Under the pieces are notes generated by a model, which was not told the DNA's origin, ran no database searches, and saw only the letters and a program-made list of their open reading frames with translations. The position numbers and the translations under genes are program-made. A stretch of DNA of 36,795 bases from Priapulus caudatus (lineage: Eukaryota; Priapulida; Priapulimorpha; Priapulimorphida; Priapulidae): contig NW_014577065.1 in NCBI RefSeq assembly GCF_000485595.1, positions 1,014,659 through 1,051,453 on the forward strand, written 5' to 3'. Every line of letters begins with the position of its first letter. Position 1 is the stretch's first letter. Below are positions 11,693-20,404 of the stretch, in pieces.

Positions 11693-11990
11693 GAGGTCGC
11701 CGCTATTTCCTCGTCGGAAAAATGACATTTTTCGCCAAAGATCGCCGCTATTTCCTCGTCGCCAAGGTGACCTCCAGTAGAGGTGGCCGCTATTTTCTCG
11801 TCGGCAAGGTGACCTCTACCAGAGGTCGCCGCTATTTCTTCGTCGGCAAGGTGACCTCCAGTAGAGGTGGCCGCTATTTTCTCATCGGCAAGGTGACCTC
11901 CACCAGAGGTCGCCGCTATTTCCTCGTCGCCAGGGTGACCTCCACCAGAGGTCGCCGCATTTCCTCGTCGCCAGGGGACTCCCCAGAGTC
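11693..11990 (+). repeat. 42-bp tandem repeat, seven units
   Basis: Units start at 11693, 11738, 11780, 11822, 11864, 11906 and 11948. The first spacing is 45 bp and the rest exactly 42. Each begins GAGGTCGCC or GAGGTGGCC and carries GGTGACCTC near its end. The units at 11780 and 11864 share GAGGTGG and CTATTTTCTC, while 11822 carries GAGGTCG and a CCAGTA end, which suggests amplification as 84-bp dimers. Because 42 is a multiple of three and no unit holds a stop, frames stay open on both strands. Confidence 0.95.
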
Positions 11991-12171
11991 CCGTATTCCT
12001 CGTCGCATCCGGGCACGTTTGCGAGTGAGTCGCGATCCGACGCGGGAATTGACTGTGCGTGAGTCTCTCTTCCATCCTCGCCTTCCCCCGAGAGTCGGCT
12101 CCCTGTGCTATCCTTCTCCTCCCCTCCCCGCCGCTCGCCCCTCCTCGGCTGCGCGCGGCAATTACTTATAT
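11991..12171. other. Unique spacer between the 42-bp array and the palindromic elements
   Basis: GC-rich with pyrimidine-rich patches. It lacks the 16-bp inverted-repeat arm that flanks the second palindrome on its left, so the first palindrome is not a complete element on this side. Confidence 0.5.
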
Positions 12172-12304
12172 ATTAATGCCTGTTGTTGGGGGCACTATGC
12201 TCATAGTGTTGCCGAGGAAGGAATAGTGCCCGAGCGGTAGCGAGGCCACTATTCTTCCCAAAGCAACACTATGACAGCATAGTGCCCCAACAACAGGCAT
12301 TAAT
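12172..12304. mobile_element. Palindromic MITE/foldback-like module, copy 1
   Basis: A 133-bp near-palindrome. The arms begin and end ATTAATGCCTGTTGTTGG / CCAACAACAGGCATTAAT and can pair for about 60 nt with small bulges. The motif ATAGTG or CACTAT occurs six times, three in each arm. No coding capacity. I infer a non-autonomous DNA-transposon derivative (foldback/MITE type) because a second, ~88%-like copy follows 421 bp downstream. The family is not recognised. Confidence 0.7.
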
Positions 12305-12308
12305 GTTT

Positions 12309-12587
12309 TTAGTGCATCACATGACTATGCAATCTACTTTTCATGCTTATATACCTTCTTATACTCCCTAATTTGCCGGTGCATTCGATGTAACAAAACG
12401 CTCGACACAAACACAATCGCCATTAATTCGAAACTCTTGCGTGGCGCCCAGACGCAGGAGATTCGTGACGTAAACACAATGCGTTATAATAACAATCGCG
12501 TCGCGCAGAAATAGTGCCGCCTGCGCTTTGCATAGTGCCTGCGACGTTATCCAATAGAATTCAACGATTTATCACGTGATGCACTAA
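12309..12587. mobile_element. 279-bp segment with 16-bp terminal inverted repeats, copy 1
   Basis: TTAGTGCATCACATGA at 12309-12324 and TCACGTGATGCACTAA at 12572-12587 are inverted with 15 of 16 matches. The TA at each outer edge would fit a TA target-site duplication as in Tc1/mariner-type elements, but TA is also part of the repeat, so this is weak. The interior carries two more ATAGTGCC motifs and no open frame of note. It may be a MITE, or the spacer of a ~421-bp satellite unit. Confidence 0.65.
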
Positions 12588-12592
12588 TTAAT

Positions 12593-12731
12593 ATTAATGC
12601 CTGCTGTTGGGACTATGCTCTCAAGTGTTGCTGAGGGAAGGAATAGTGCCGCGAGGCGGTAAGCGAGGGCACTATTCCTTCCCAAAGCAACACTATGAGA
12701 GCATAGGTGCCCCCAAACAGCAGGCATTAAT
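12593..12731. mobile_element. Palindromic MITE/foldback-like module, copy 2
   Basis: Second copy of the palindrome, 421 bp downstream of the first, with several small indels. Here both outer sides carry the inverted repeat as well (TCACGTGATGCACTAA at 12572-12587 and TTAGTGGGCATCACATGA at 12735-12752). The full palindrome therefore spans 12572-12752, 181 bp with arms of about 85-90 nt. This larger unit may be the true mobile element. Confidence 0.72.
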
Positions 12732-12734
12732 GTT

Positions 12735-13030
12735 TTAGTGGGCATCACATGACTATGCATGCTACTTTTCATGCGTATATACCTTCTTTATACTCCCTAA
12801 TTTGCGGTGCATTCGATGTAACAAAAAGCGCTCGACACAAACACAATCGCCATTAATTCCAAAATCTTGCGTGGCGCCCAGACGCAGGAGATTCGTGACG
12901 TAAACACAGATGCGTTATAATAACAATGCGTCGCGCAAGCGATAGTGCCCGCTAAGGCGGGCACTATCTCTTCATAATGCCTGCTGCGTTATCCATGGAT
13001 ATTGCAGCGATTCATCACGTCATGCACTAA
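12735..13030. mobile_element. TIR-bounded segment, copy 2
   Basis: A second copy of the 12309-12587 segment. The left arm at 12735-12752 has a 2-bp GG insertion and the right arm is TCACGTCATGCACTAA at 13015-13030. The interior aligns closely to copy 1 for about 200 bp and then diverges around an extra small hairpin (12941-12968). The array ends here. No third copy was seen. Confidence 0.65.
12941..12968. repeat. Perfect 12-bp hairpin inside copy 2
   Basis: GATAGTGCCCGC at 12941-12952 and GCGGGCACTATC at 12957-12968 are exact reverse complements around a TAAG loop. The same GGGCACTAT core forms the arms of the large palindromes, and ATAATGCCTGCTG follows at once. It looks like a miniature version of the same design. 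The matching place in copy 1 (12511-12540) has two direct ATAGTGCC motifs and no perfect hairpin. Confidence 0.9.
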
Positions 13031-13122
13031 TACCTATACTGTGCGAACCTCACGTAATATCGCAATAATTTGCAAGCAAAGCTCGAGGATCGAATGTGAG
13101 TGCTGCCAGAGACTAGCAACAG

Positions 13123-13169
13123 CAGTGGTAATAGAAGTAGTAATAGTAGTGGGTAGTGGTAGTAGTAGT

Positions 13170-13216
<47 letters not shown>

Positions 13217-13319
13217 AGTAGTAGTAATAGTAGGTAGTTGATATATAGTAGTAGTAGTAGTAGTAGTATAGTAGTGTAGTAGTAGTAAGTTAGTAGTAGT
13301 AGTAGTAGTAGTAGTAGTT

Positions 13320-13356
<37 letters not shown>

Positions 13357-13394
13357 ATTCGTATTAGTATTAGTAGTAGTTGTAGTAGAAGTAG
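13123..13394 (+). repeat. (GTA)n trinucleotide microsatellite
   Basis: GTA/TAG triplets with interruptions (GTAA, GTAT, AGTG) run from about 13123 to 13316 and resume as GTATTAGTA at 13356-13394, on either side of a GTT run. The phase slips repeatedly. Confidence 0.95.
13318..13356 (+). repeat. (GTT)n trinucleotide microsatellite
   Basis: Thirteen or so uninterrupted TTG units embedded in the GTA tract. Confidence 0.97.
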
Positions 13395-13404
13395 TACTGC
13401 TATA

Positions 13405-13583
13405 CTGCTGCTGGCCGCCGCCGCCGCTGCTGCGCTGCCGCTGCCGCCGCCGCCGGCTGGCTGCTGTTGCTGTTGCTACTGCCGCTGCTGCTGCTGTCGC
13501 CGCCGCCGCTGCTGCTGCTGCTGTTACCGCCAGCGGTGTTGCTGCTGCTGCTGCTACTGGGCCGCCGCCACCACCACCGCTGC

Positions 13584-13616
<33 letters not shown>

Positions 13617-13654
13617 TGCCACTGCAACTGCCGCCGCTGCTGCTGCTGCTGCGC
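13405..13654 (+). repeat. (CTG/CCG)n imperfect triplet array
   Basis: About 250 bp of CTG, CCG, CTA and CCA triplets that largely keep the three-base phase. Plus frames read poly-Leu and minus frames poly-Gln/Ser, which explains the opposing open frames at 13467-13706 and 13400-13672. A coding origin is not needed. Confidence 0.93.
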
Positions 13655-16182
13655 CGCTCCTCCTCTGATCAATGCTTCTGTACGTTACATCAGCGGCACA
13701 GCGTGACACCGGCGACCTTATTGGACAGCGGCCTGGCCTGCTCGACCCGTGCGATCAATACGCGTATGCGAAGCTGCCGCACTGAAGCTGATTCGCTGCC
13801 ATGCCGATACATCGTTCACCTATGACTCTAGTGGCGTGACCCCATTGGCTGCGTGCGCATCTGCTAGCGGTGTCGCTGACCAGGGTGCGTGAGCGTGCCG
13901 GCAGCAGGAGATGCGTGTAGCTGCTGATGTACGCGTGCTTTCCCCATGCATCCGGCTTCTCCCAGCGACCCGCGCCGCGTTGTCGCTGCGTGTTTGCCTT
14001 CAGTTCTGCTGTCACTGGTTTCTCTTGATTGACCTCTCCGTATTTGCGAAGGCCGGATCGTTTTACAGCCGGCGATGTCCATTTACCTAATATAAGTCAG
14101 CGTAGCGTGTACGGACAGACAAGCGCTGTTTGTCCAACCGGCGCAATAATAAACACAGTAGCGTGGGCCAGCCTAATTGATGTCCAATGCCGAGTACCAT
14201 CGTCGGCTGGAACTCTCTGACCACCTTCCTTTCAAACCTCAGCTTCTTGCGTTTCGCTCTTTCGTCCATAGTGACGTGCACCTGTCCTTTAATCGGTCCG
14301 GCGCTGGTTTACCCTGGTGTCCCTCTTATGCTTGACGTGTGAGAAGGTGGTTGCTGATTGGGCGGCATGCGTGGCGAGCACTCCCAATGTGGAATGATTG
14401 TCGTTTGTTTGAATGACTAAATAACTGCCTGAATAACTGGCTAGCAAACTGTCCGTCTCGCTCGGTGATGGATGAACCGACACACGGATTGCCAGACCGT
14501 CATACGAAAAAAATCATTTTAATTATAAAAGATAATGCCCCATGCCAATTGTTTCTGAGAATGTCACCGTGCCGTTTTCTACTGATGTAGTTGAAAGGAT
14601 TTCATAAAATCGTCCAGTAAGCATGACGTCGTGTTTTGTGCAAAATTCACGATGGATACTTCCATCGCCTCAAAAGAATGGCTCTTATTCTGCTCTGCTA
14701 CTCAGCATTCGCGTCATTCTACTGTCACTAACAAATGTTAACTATCAGTACGAACAACGTTCGACATTTCACGAACGCGGTTTTTCGAAAATGCCTGGTC
14801 ATGCAGAGTCGCTCTTCGTACGGTTTCCGTGCCTGCAATGCACGTTGATAATCAGGCCGAGGAAGGTAGACACTATCGATTCGGTTGCTAGCGTGCTAAC
14901 GTTATACGTATGCCGGGTGGGCGGGGCTTCACCTGAAAAGGAGGCGGGATCAAATTTAACCAGGTGTTCGTTTCGCTCGCAATATACTCGCTGGTGTAAT
15001 GGCGGACTCTCTAAGTTGCGCCTCTATCTATCCACGGTCAGAGATCCTAGACTCATTGTCATGAACACCACCAATAGATTATGTATAATAATGTCATAAT
15101 TTTACATGGCTCTTCACTTCAAGCGTTTTGACATTTTAGACCAGAGCCCTAGGGGTAGGGAAGAAGAGACCACATGCAGGTACGGTCTCATAACTAGTTA
15201 TTGTGTTTGTGACAACAACCCTTGACATCAGACTGTATCTAGGCAAGGCTCGAATTAGCGTAAATTAAAGAACAAATTCTGTAATAGTGAGTTGCGCGTT
15301 TAAGCGCTTTAGATGGCGTTTAAAATTTTCTGTGTCACGGGGTTTGTTTGAAAAATCTAACCAGCTGTTGTGGAGAAGTGACTGATACAAGTTGATAGCT
15401 CGCATGCAACCCATGCATGTCTTTACACCGTGTGTGGAGTTATTGGAGAACAGTTTGTGACTCGAATGGACCTGCAAGATTTCGCTGACCGAGGCCTCAT
15501 AACCTACTGACCAGCATGTTATCTCCCTCTGCCTCTCGGTCCGGTCCTCGCTGAATGGATAGCGTTCGGTTTTTACCATGATAATGAAATTCTGACTGTC
15601 CTGAGTTTCTAAAGCAAACCAGAAGCTGCAGAATCGCAGCTGAACCCAGTTGCGCCCGAAGAAATGATAATTATAATTAATTTACTAATTAGATACGTTC
15701 AGCACGATTACAATTTGCATTAATTGCCAATAATTAAAATTTGCGCGTAATACATTTTCGTGGACGGCAGGTTTGTTGGTAATACTTTCCATATTGTTCC
15801 CTCATTATGAAACCATATTATGTATGAGACGGATCATGCAAGCATCTCTTTACTTTTTCGTCGTGGATTTTTTTTTCGGCTATCGGTGAGTGGTGAAAAG
15901 TGCGTTTTTTCTCTCACGGAACATGCCGTCTGCAAATTTACACGCATCATTTATCCGCACGAACAGTGTCTAACGCAAAGTGCGCTATTAAATTGTTACG
16001 TCAGCTCATTTAATTAAAATGGCCGGTGCTGTTCGCCGTACGTATATGATGCTTCTCGATGTTTCCGCAGCTGCTGATCCGGTCCTTAGAAGTTATCTCA
16101 TTGAGACGCTAACCGTTATTAATCCTCCTCATCTCATGCGCCTGCCTACATCACTGCATAACCCGAGTGTATGCAGGTTGTT

Positions 16183-16193
16183 GGGGGGGGGGG
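16183..16193 (+). repeat. Poly-G run, 11 bases
   Basis: An uninterrupted G11 in otherwise ordinary sequence. It may be a true homopolymer or a length error. Confidence 0.95.
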
Positions 16194-17198
16194 CATTCCC
16201 TGCAATTTTCTATGAATCTGAAATACGCGTACCGCCAAGTATTTATCTATATTCGTGCTACCGCTTGGCCGTCTAGGCGTGAACACGGCACGGAAATAAA
16301 TAAGTAGATTGACTATCGCATTAATTCATCTGTCGATTGAACATTTAAATAGTATAGAACTCCTATCAGCTCCGTAATTTATTATGGTGATTAATTTTGT
16401 GTTTTGCTAGTTAGGCAATCGTATATTTCTTGTAAGTGAAGTGAATTCGTGCGATTTCGGCGTTATCCATGTAATCACACTACATATATGTTTTACAATT
16501 ATCACACATGATAGAGGTTTCAAGCTAACCATATACCTCTCTGCGTGTGTTTCCATTGCACCCTTCCTCTCTTTCACACACCTGCTTACTTGCTCGCTCC
16601 CTCGCTCTATCTTTCCTCTCTCACTACTCGATAATAACTCGTGGTCCAACTTATAGACACTAACAGTTTTATAACACTATAGTAAGTAGAATGCATCGAA
16701 GCAAAACGGCGACTGAGGGAGTTATTGTACATGTCTGTCTCTTTACGTCTATGTTTAGAACACACGTAGGGCAAACAGCTTTGATCCTGTCAGCGTATAA
16801 GTATATATAAGCTTTATATCTAAGTATTATATACCGTTCTGTCGCCTCGAACTTGGGCAAAATCTTAAGCTTTCGTGTATGGAATTAATGCGAAAGAGCT
16901 AAATGGGTGTATACGCGTGGACGGGAAAGGCTTGCTCGCACATATGTGCGTGTACACGCGCAACGTGACCACACGGTGTAATCTCACGGCGTGACGCTTA
17001 TACTGGTCGATAAGTTCGGAATATTAGCAATATTGTAAGCAAGTGCTCACATAGGAAATGCGCTGCGATCACTATGGCCGTGATCGCGTAAATGGAGTGT
17101 GTGCCTAATGGTTGAATCATGCGACGGAGTGATGTGTAATGGCCGTTACGCACTCCGACAAAATAGTTTTAATGTCACGTGGTGCTGCGCAGCCAATC

Positions 17199-17210
17199 GG
17201 GGGGGGGGGG
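17199..17210 (+). repeat. Poly-G run, 12 bases
   Basis: An uninterrupted G12 about 1 kb from the G11 run, also in ordinary sequence. Confidence 0.95.
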
Positions 17211-17440
17211 CACCCGGGACAAGACATGGCGTGACAAGTGTCCACCTATTGTCGCAACCCAGTTTCAATGTCACCGCCGCTTATATAGGAAATCAGATGC
17301 TCATGTCAGGGGCTGGCGGCTGTTTGCAGTGATGGCTGGCAGTGCTACTGTCTATTGTCATGCTGCGGCTGTAATGCAATCATTGCTATATAAAATCGGA
17401 TGGCCATTTCACGCGACCGCTAGCAACGATGAATACTGTA

Positions 17441-17502
17441 CAGAAGCATGCTGCATGAAGTACGAGCAGAAGCATGCTGCATGAAGTACGAGCAGAAGCA
17501 TG
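17441..17502 (+). repeat. 26-bp perfect tandem duplication
   Basis: The units 17441-17466 and 17467-17492 are identical and a third partial unit runs to 17502. Each holds AAGCATGCTGCATGAAG. Perfect identity suggests a recent slippage or duplication event. Confidence 0.95.
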
Positions 17503-17530
17503 CATGTTTCAGAAAGAATGTTGTATGATG

Positions 17531-17620
17531 GCTGCTACTGCTGCTGCTGCAAATATTTGTTTTTGTTGTTGTTGTTGTTGTTGTTATTGGTGGTGTTGTT
17601 GTTTTTGCTGCTTTTTTTAT
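17531..17620 (+). repeat. (CTG)n and (TTG)n short triplet runs
   Basis: CTG/CTA triplets at 17531-17550 and TTG triplets at 17562-17586, then an imperfect GTT/GTG tail. Confidence 0.9.
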
Positions 17621-17670
17621 TGTTCCTTCAGTAGTTATTGGTACTATAATAACCCAATACAACCTATACC

Positions 17671-17714
17671 ATAATTATAATATAATATTATATTATATTA
17701 TATTATATTATATT
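17671..17714 (+). repeat. (TATTA)n pentanucleotide repeat
   Basis: About six TATTA units preceded by ATAATTATAATATA. Pure AT. Confidence 0.92.
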
Positions 17715-18034
17715 GTTACATGGCTGCGAGATATACCGAATTGTAATTGGTGCAGAGCAAGGGCCATGAAATTAAAACCAACATTGTCTGTTGAAAAATA
17801 AATGCTGCCCGTTGAGCGGTACGTGCTGGCACCTACAGAATGAACTCTTCCTTGCCGCTAAAAAGTATGGTTTACGTGTTATTATACATATAACAAAACG
17901 ATCGAAAACCAAAACGCGTAAACTAGTGTTAAGGCAGCTGTCCTCAGTCAACATAGATTTCTCCAGTCCACATAAGTCCATATTACCCTCGTGATCATGC
18001 AATAATTGTGTGTAATATCATATTATATACTTCG
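17715..18034. other. Unique AT-leaning stretch
   Basis: No gene or structured feature was recognised. The opposed open frames 17791-17994 (plus) and 17772-18002 (minus) share the same DNA and have no domain. Confidence 0.5.
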
Positions 18035-18078
18035 TATATATATATATATATCTATATATATATATATACATATATATA
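18035..18078 (+). repeat. (TA)n microsatellite
   Basis: Alternating TA broken by single C substitutions. Confidence 0.95.
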
Positions 18079-18434
18079 GTATTATAATAATATATTCGAT
18101 ATTATTGTAATGTTAGTTTTTCTCTCAGTCACCCGTACATTACTGCTGGCTCTTGCTGCTGTAGCTACGGCTGCTGTTATTGTAGTTTCTGTTGCTGCTA
18201 TAGTTGGCGGGGCCAGTGTATACGACTAGTGGACGATGGGAATTGATGCTGGCATGTCAATATATTAGCAGTGGCGTTAATGCTGCTAATGTGGTACATG
18301 ATGTCGCGATGCTGCTAGGCGGATGAGAGCATGCAGCATTTAATGTATGGGTCAGATAGAAAAGTGCCTGCGTAGACGGTTCGTCTATTATTATGACCAG
18401 CATCCTCTTAGCGTGATTCTAACGAGTTTCGACT
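18079..18434. other. Unique stretch, nothing recognised
   Basis: Short CTG/TTG patches at 18140-18200. No gene or RNA was found. Confidence 0.45.
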
Positions 18435-18522
18435 TAATATATATATATATAGATATATATGATATTATTATGTATAATATATATATTATATATATATATA
18501 ATATATTATATAATATATATAG
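18435..18522 (+). repeat. (AT)n-rich tract
   Basis: Alternating AT with a few G interruptions and ATTATTA patches. Confidence 0.93.
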
Positions 18523-18608
18523 ACTGGGTAGACTATATAGTGGGCTGTAGTGTATTTATAGGTTGCCAGTATCGAGTAGAGTCAGTAGACTATAGTATAA
18601 TGAGGTGG

Positions 18609-18671
18609 TATATATATATGTATATATATATATATCTATATATATAAATGTATATATATATATATATATAT
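18609..18671 (+). repeat. (TA)n microsatellite
   Basis: Alternating TA with isolated G, C and AAA interruptions. It is one of three TA tracts within about 640 bp. Confidence 0.95.
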
Positions 18672-18720
18672 CGCGTGCTCATATATATAATTCTAGTCGC
18701 GTGCGTCATACCCATACTTC

Positions 18721-18723
18721 CGC

Positions 18724-18754
<31 letters not shown>

Positions 18755-18762
18755 CGTGTGTG

Positions 18763-18801
<39 letters not shown>

Positions 18802-18823
18802 GCGTGCGTGCGTGCGTGCGTGC

Positions 18824-18868
<45 letters not shown>

Positions 18869-18907
18869 CTTGCGTGCGTGTGTTTGCGTTTGTTTGTTTG
18901 TTTGTTA
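18721..18907 (+). repeat. (CG)n/(GT)n/(GTGC)n tract, potential Z-DNA
   Basis: GT runs at about 18724-18746, CG/GT to 18760, GT after a TTG break to 18798, GTGC tetramers at about 18800-18830, GT again to 18864, then GTGC and TTTG units. Long stretches alternate purine and pyrimidine. Confidence 0.96.
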
Positions 18908-19134
18908 GGGCGTTTGTGAAAAATGCACACACGGTATGTATCACCCCTCGACCTCGACATTACAATGACATTACAATATACATAATGTATAGTCTCTTCA
19001 TGACTAAATGACTTTCAGGTCCTATACACACCCGGCCACTGCTCGCGCGTGTTTCTCGCGAGATTCATGATGACTTCTCGTGACCCCCTATCTTTCGCTC
19101 CCCACCCACATCGCTGGTGCGTTGCCTGTCACTG

Positions 19135-19357
19135 TCGCTGCTGCGGCTGCTGCTGATGCTGATGCTGCTGCCGCTGCCGATGCTGCTGCTGCCGCTGCTG
19201 CTGATGCTGATGCTGCCGATGCTGCTGCTGCTGCTGATGATGCTGCTGGTGCTGCCGCCGCTGCTGCTGCTGCCGCCGCCGCTGCTGCTGCCGCCGCTGC
19301 TGCTGCTGCTGCTGCTGCAGCTGCTGCTGCTGCTGCCGCTGCTGCTGCTGCTGCCGA

Positions 19358-19389
<32 letters not shown>

Positions 19390-19472
19390 TTGCTGGCGCC
19401 GCTGCTGCTGCTGCTGCCGGTGATGCTGCTGCTGCTGTTGGTGCTGCTGCTGCCAGTGCTGCTGCTGCTGCC
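19135..19472 (+). repeat. (CTG)n imperfect triplet array, 338 bp
   Basis: CTG triplets with CCG, ATG, TTG and CAG variants keep the three-base phase almost throughout, apart from a few slips. No stop codon arises in at least five of six frames. Readings are poly-Leu or poly-Ala on the plus strand and poly-Gln, poly-Ala or poly-Ser on the minus strand. Confidence 0.96.
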
Positions 19473-19841
19473 GGGTGTGTGAGCATACATGTGTAAGCGA
19501 ATGATCCCTTGTGCGGTTCCGATGCGATCGGGTCTGCTCATATTTATTTATCCTCGTCCGTGCTATACGTTCCCCCGCTCCCACCTCGCCGTCGACGACC
19601 GTCGCCGAAAACAGAAAATGTCGGACATTCCTGCCGACGCTCCGCAATGGTTGCTGTCCGGTCGCGTCGGCCATGTTGTGCCGTGACTCGTCTGTTGCGG
19701 TAGTGGCAAATGGCGCTCTTAACGGACTCCGTGAACCCGTGAACAGCGCCTGAAAGCGCGATGCGATACGCGATACGATACGCCTCCATCGGTGAGGAGA
19801 CGAGTGGCTTTCACGCGGCCTTTGGCTGCGCACCGAGAGCA

Positions 19842-19842
<1 letters not shown>
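19473..19842. other. CpG-rich unique spacer
   Basis: GTC/CGCC-rich sequence with open frames in several registers on both strands (19489-19789). They are mutually overlapping and no domain is visible. Confidence 0.45.
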
Positions 19843-19879
<37 letters not shown>

Positions 19880-19893
19880 GGGGAGGGGGGGGG
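19843..19893 (+). repeat. (GA)n with a GGGAGGGG tail
   Basis: GA units to 19877, then a G-rich tail (G8-9 near 19885-19893). Confidence 0.95.
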
Positions 19894-20228
19894 AGCAACA
19901 TCTACGTGGGTGATGGTCTTTTCAGATCTTTCGCTTAACTTTTGCCCTTTAAATAAACGCGGCGTGCGACGCAGGCGCGCCGAGCGACGTGCAAATGTCA
20001 CTTGCTACGCCACTTGTTTCGCGAGCGAGTCGAGCGCGAGAGTGACTGCGGGTGCGGAGTGTATGAACCCTCGGTCGCCGCCTCGACAGATAGGCTTAAG
20101 TGCTCGGCCGCCAGGCCGCGACGGCAGCGGGGCGGAAACAAGCCGTCATTTAGGCGTAATGAAATGCGAGGTCGAGCAAGCGCGCGAAGGGGTGGGGAAA
20201 AGAGCGATATAGCGAGAGGCCGGTTATA
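19894..20228. other. CpG-rich unique spacer
   Basis: GC-rich DNA without a recognisable gene, including the frames 19910-20212 and 20002-20229. Confidence 0.45.
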
Positions 20229-20250
20229 AAAAAGAGAGAGAGGGGGCATA

Positions 20251-20305
<55 letters not shown>

Positions 20306-20404
20306 CGAGAAAGAGATAGAGCGAGAAAGTGCGAGCAAGGGCCAAAGACTGAGAGGGAAAGAGAGCGAGGTGCCGTGAGAGAGACCGAAGGCAGAGAGAA
20401 CGGA
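20229..20404 (+). repeat. (GA)n imperfect microsatellite
   Basis: A near-pure GA core at 20250-20307, then GAGCGAGAAAG-type imperfect repeats to about 20404. Polypurine strand. Confidence 0.93.

Larger units (their letters stand above)
11572..12240 (+). other. 222-codon open frame over the 42-bp array; coding status doubtful
   Basis: Translated, residues of about 41-139 form 14-aa repeats of the type GRRYFLVGKVTSTR. The opposite strand is also open (11614-12075, 153 codons, with DEEIAATSGGGHLA-type repeats). Differences between units do not clearly favour either strand: L/F, V/I and K/R changes in the plus frame correspond partly to silent changes in the minus frame, and the reverse also holds. 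The frame outside the repeat shows no domain, signal peptide or splice context. It is most likely an open frame made by the repeat. Confidence 0.15.
13655..17440. other. 3.8-kb unique region, no gene supported
   Basis: This holds almost no simple repeats apart from two long G runs. The longest frame, 14623-15099 plus (158 codons), shows no domain, and one frame of this length in a 37-kb window is expected by chance. The minus frame 15265-15579 (104 codons) also has no clear family match. Pyrimidine-rich patches lie at 16551-16623. Confidence 0.5.
19129..20001 (-). other. 290-codon open frame over the CTG and GA repeats; coding status doubtful
   Basis: The longest open frame in the window. 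Its C-terminal ~115 residues are Gln/His/Arg-rich because of the CAG array, and residues near 40-55 are Ser-Leu repeats from the GA tract at 19843-19893. The remaining ~150 residues show no recognised domain. PolyQ tails exist in real arthropod transcription factors and cofactors, so a hidden exon cannot be excluded. The simplest reading is two stop-free repeats joined by GC-rich sequence. Confidence 0.15.

Noticed and set aside
12442-12460. TGGCGCCCAGACGCAGG, resembling a retroviral/LTR primer-binding site
   Set aside because: It lies inside the TIR segment and recurs in the second copy. No LTRs, gag or pol are seen, and the match to a tRNA 3' end beyond TGGCGCCC is poor.
14623-15099. 158-codon plus-strand frame in unique DNA
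   Set aside because: A rough stop-frequency estimate predicts one or two frames of this size by chance in the window, and there is no recognised domain.
15265-15579. Minus-strand 104-codon frame with FKRHLKRLNAQL, considered as a retroelement fragment
   Set aside because: No catalytic motif and no neighbouring frame with reverse transcriptase features. The likeness is too short.
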